Below the pieces are notes generated by a model that had not been told where the DNA came from, did not search any database, and saw only the letters and a list, made by a program, of their open reading frames with translations. Source: Bog-473 sp963838835 (GTDB lineage Bacteria; Actinomycetota; Acidimicrobiia; Acidimicrobiales; RAAP-2). Taken from it: a stretch of 64,000 bases of DNA. The translations under genes were made by a program, and so were the position numbers. The stretch is from positions 124,001 through 188,000 of the forward strand of contig CAWITA010000018.1 in assembly GCA_963838835.1 (NCBI GenBank). Reading direction: 5' to 3'. Of the stretch, positions 62,689 through 64,000 are shown one piece after another. Within the stretch, counting starts at the first letter, position 1. Every line of letters starts with the position of its first letter.

Positions 62689-63578
62689 CGGCGCCGTCCC
62701 CGGCCCCCGCCGTCGCCCCGCAAGCTCTCGGCTTCGAAGGTGACGACGGCATCGTCGAGCGGGAGGATCATCTCGGGTTGCACGAATTGGTGGGACTCGG
62801 CGAGCAAGCGGACGGCCGTCCCCCACGCGGTGAACCCCACGGCATGGCGGGCGAAGCTCATCGGTCCCTCGGTGACCTTGACCTCGACCACCCCCTGGCC
62901 CCCGGCCGACAGCGCCGAGCGCTGCATCTTCTCCATGGCCGACTCCCGCGCGGCGTACATGGCCTGCGTGTAGTTGGTCAGCTCGACGTTCTGCGTCTTC
63001 TGTTTCATCGCGGTGCCGGCGGTGCGCCGCGGGGCGTACACGAAGCTGGCACCGAAGGCGAGGCCGACCGGCATCCAGCCCGCGCGCTGGAGCAGGGTGA
63101 AGTCGCGGGCGGAGAGATCCGACACGAAGGGCATGGCCTGGGCGGCGTCGCCGCCCCGGGCGTCCTTGCCGTCCATGGGCCGGACCGCCGTCCCCACGAG
63201 CTCGACGTCGATGTGGTGCGTCCGCACCGCCACCTCGAACCGCACGCCGACCACGCCGTGACCGTGTACCTTCCCGCACTCGCTGCGGAGCACCCGCGAG
63301 GCCTGGTCGACGGCGGCGTCGTGCGCGTCCGAGGCGAGCGAGATCGCGCCGCTCCCCCAGTTCCACACCCCGACGGGCACCGACACCACGGCCACTCCGC
63401 AGACGAGGTCGAGGGGCTCCCAGCCCGCGGCATGCAGGAGCAGGGCCTCGTCCACCGACAGATCCGAGGTGATGCCGCGCTCTTTGGAGGGAGGGGCCGG
63501 CGTGGCGAGGACCTCGGCCCCGCGGCGCATCTCGGCGCGGACGTCAGGGGTGGCGGCGGGCGTGCTCCCGGCGCTCAT
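62685..63578 (-). CDS. Heavy-metal-binding (YbjQ/DUF74-like) protein, two repeats
   Basis: 297 residues containing two copies of a YbjQ-like domain. The first is GITSDLSVDEALLLHAAGWE with LVCGVAVVSV, ending HHIDVELVGTAVR. The second is PFVSDLSARDFTLLQRAGWM with LAFGASFVYAP, ending FTAWGTAVRLLAES. A long central helix region (YTQAMYAARESAMEKM) belongs to the second copy. The family is a pentameric beta-rich fold of uncertain function. ATG 63578 overlaps the stop of the upstream gene (ATGA). Confidence 0.85.
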   Translation of the reverse strand: MSAGSTPAATPDVRAEMRRGAEVLATPAPPSKERGITSDLSVDEALLLHAAGWEPLDLVCGVAVVSVPVGVWNWGSGAISLASDAHDAAVDQASRVLRSECGKVHGHGVVGVRFEVAVRTHHIDVELVGTAVRPMDGKDARGGDAAQAMPFVSDLSARDFTLLQRAGWMPVGLAFGASFVYAPRRTAGTAMKQKTQNVELTNYTQAMYAARESAMEKMQRSALSAGGQGVVEVKVTEGPMSFARHAVGFTAWGTAVRLLAESHQFVQPEMILPLDDAVVTFEAESLRGDGGGRGRRR

Positions 63579-64000
63579 GCGAGCCGCACCGTCGGTCTCG
63601 GCAGCGGCACCGGATCGAAGTCCTTGAAGCGCCTGACCCGGTTGCCCCGCAGCGTGCAGTCGATGACCTCGTCTCCCTCGGAGAGCTCCCTGGTCACGAC
63701 GTTGATGATCGCCCCGTGGAGCTCGTCGCCGGCCAGCTGTTGGCGCACGTGCTTGCGGGCGAGCTGGCGCACCGCCATGTGGGCCTTGCTCACCTGCTCC
63801 ACGAGCGTCGGTTGCGACATGCCCCCCCAACCCATCCTCCCCTCCATGTAGTACTCGGTCATGCAGAAGGCCCACACCCGGACCGAGGCGAGGGACGCCA
63901 CCACGGCGACCGGCATGAACCCCGCCTCGATCGACTTGGTCAGCCGCTGCCCGGCCAGGTAGGTGCTCCACGGCGTCCCGCCCGCAGGTGGGGGGCCGCC
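63575..64000 (-). CDS. Heavy-metal-binding (YbjQ/DUF74-like) protein, 5' end outside the window
   Basis: The frame is open from the right edge of the window to a stop at 63575. The visible 141 codons include TPWSTYLAGQRLTKSIEAGF, ASLASVRVWAFCM and MGWGGMSQPTLVEQVSKAH, then HGAIINVVTRELSEGDEVID and a Pro/Arg end. It matches the repeats of the next gene (WxSxLSxxE...GFxPV...). Coupled to that gene by an ATGA overlap, so three consecutive genes are chained at this edge. Confidence 0.8.
   Translation of the reverse strand, partial: GGPPPAGGTPWSTYLAGQRLTKSIEAGFMPVAVVASLASVRVWAFCMTEYYMEGRMGWGGMSQPTLVEQVSKAHMAVRQLARKHVRQQLAGDELHGAIINVVTRELSEGDEVIDCTLRGNRVRRFKDFDPVPLPRPTVRLA

Noticed and set aside
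1..64000. Mobile element or genomic-island borders
   Set aside because: No transposase, integrase, tRNA, att-like repeat or clear GC shift was found within the window.

Overview
The window is GC-rich, gene-dense bacterial DNA with many GTG starts and some TTG starts. It most likely comes from a high-GC actinobacterium, plausibly an uncultured member of the Acidimicrobiia or a related soil or aquatic lineage (inference). The support is an HU protein with a mycobacterial-type Lys/Ala/Pro/Arg tail, a TIGR03085-like protein, an SCO6745-like protein, and a DUF929 plus VKOR pair. I saw no rRNA, tRNA, transposase, integrase, phage gene or CRISPR array.

The first ~41 kb is a catabolic island. It holds seven paralogous amidohydrolase-2 (ACMSD-like) enzymes at 1-726, 1948-3291, 10388-11638, 19363-20761, 23112-24554, 29325-30536 and 33587-34981. 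It also holds nine short-chain dehydrogenases, two cytochromes P450, a Rieske ferredoxin and a small P450-type ferredoxin. Other members are a luciferase-like monooxygenase, a TauD-like dioxygenase, SnoaL-fold proteins, a sulfotransferase, two enoyl-CoA hydratases (a third lies at 51.6 kb), an alpha/beta hydrolase, a two-domain VOC protein, an aldehyde dehydrogenase, a redoxin and a (broken) nitronate monooxygenase. The genes fall into short blocks on both strands: minus blocks at 0.8-7, 8.2-11.6, 13.3-22.9 and 27.3-30.5 kb, and plus blocks at 23.1-27.1, 31.5-34.9 and 36.1-41.3 kb. The inferred logic is oxygenase activation of a cyclic or aromatic compound, oxidation by SDR and ALDH, C-C bond cleavage or decarboxylation by amidohydrolases, then CoA-ester steps. 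The substrate cannot be read from sequence. No transcription regulator and no complete transporter is present; the only transport gene is one orphan ABC binding protein.

From ~41 kb the content becomes a mixture of envelope, redox and general genes: a membrane-anchored GH16 glycosidase, an exported PQQ-type beta-propeller, an alcohol dehydrogenase coupled to a VOC protein, TIGR03085-like and SCO6745-like proteins, DUF1059, a Tat-exported phospholipase-C-like phosphoesterase, an enoyl-CoA hydratase, a VKOR/DUF929 disulfide-forming pair, membrane proteins, HU, a second alcohol dehydrogenase and a ferritin-like diiron protein. At the right edge is a translationally coupled cluster of YbjQ-like proteins and a SnoaL-fold protein.

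Two features stand out. One is a four-gene minus-strand chain (P450, a 62-residue unknown protein, hydroxyacid dehydrogenase, SnoaL) joined by three consecutive GTGA stop/start overlaps. The other is that six genes in the first 41 kb carry eight inferred single-base frameshifts, some of them in homopolymers. These may be assembly indels or real decay; sequence alone cannot decide.
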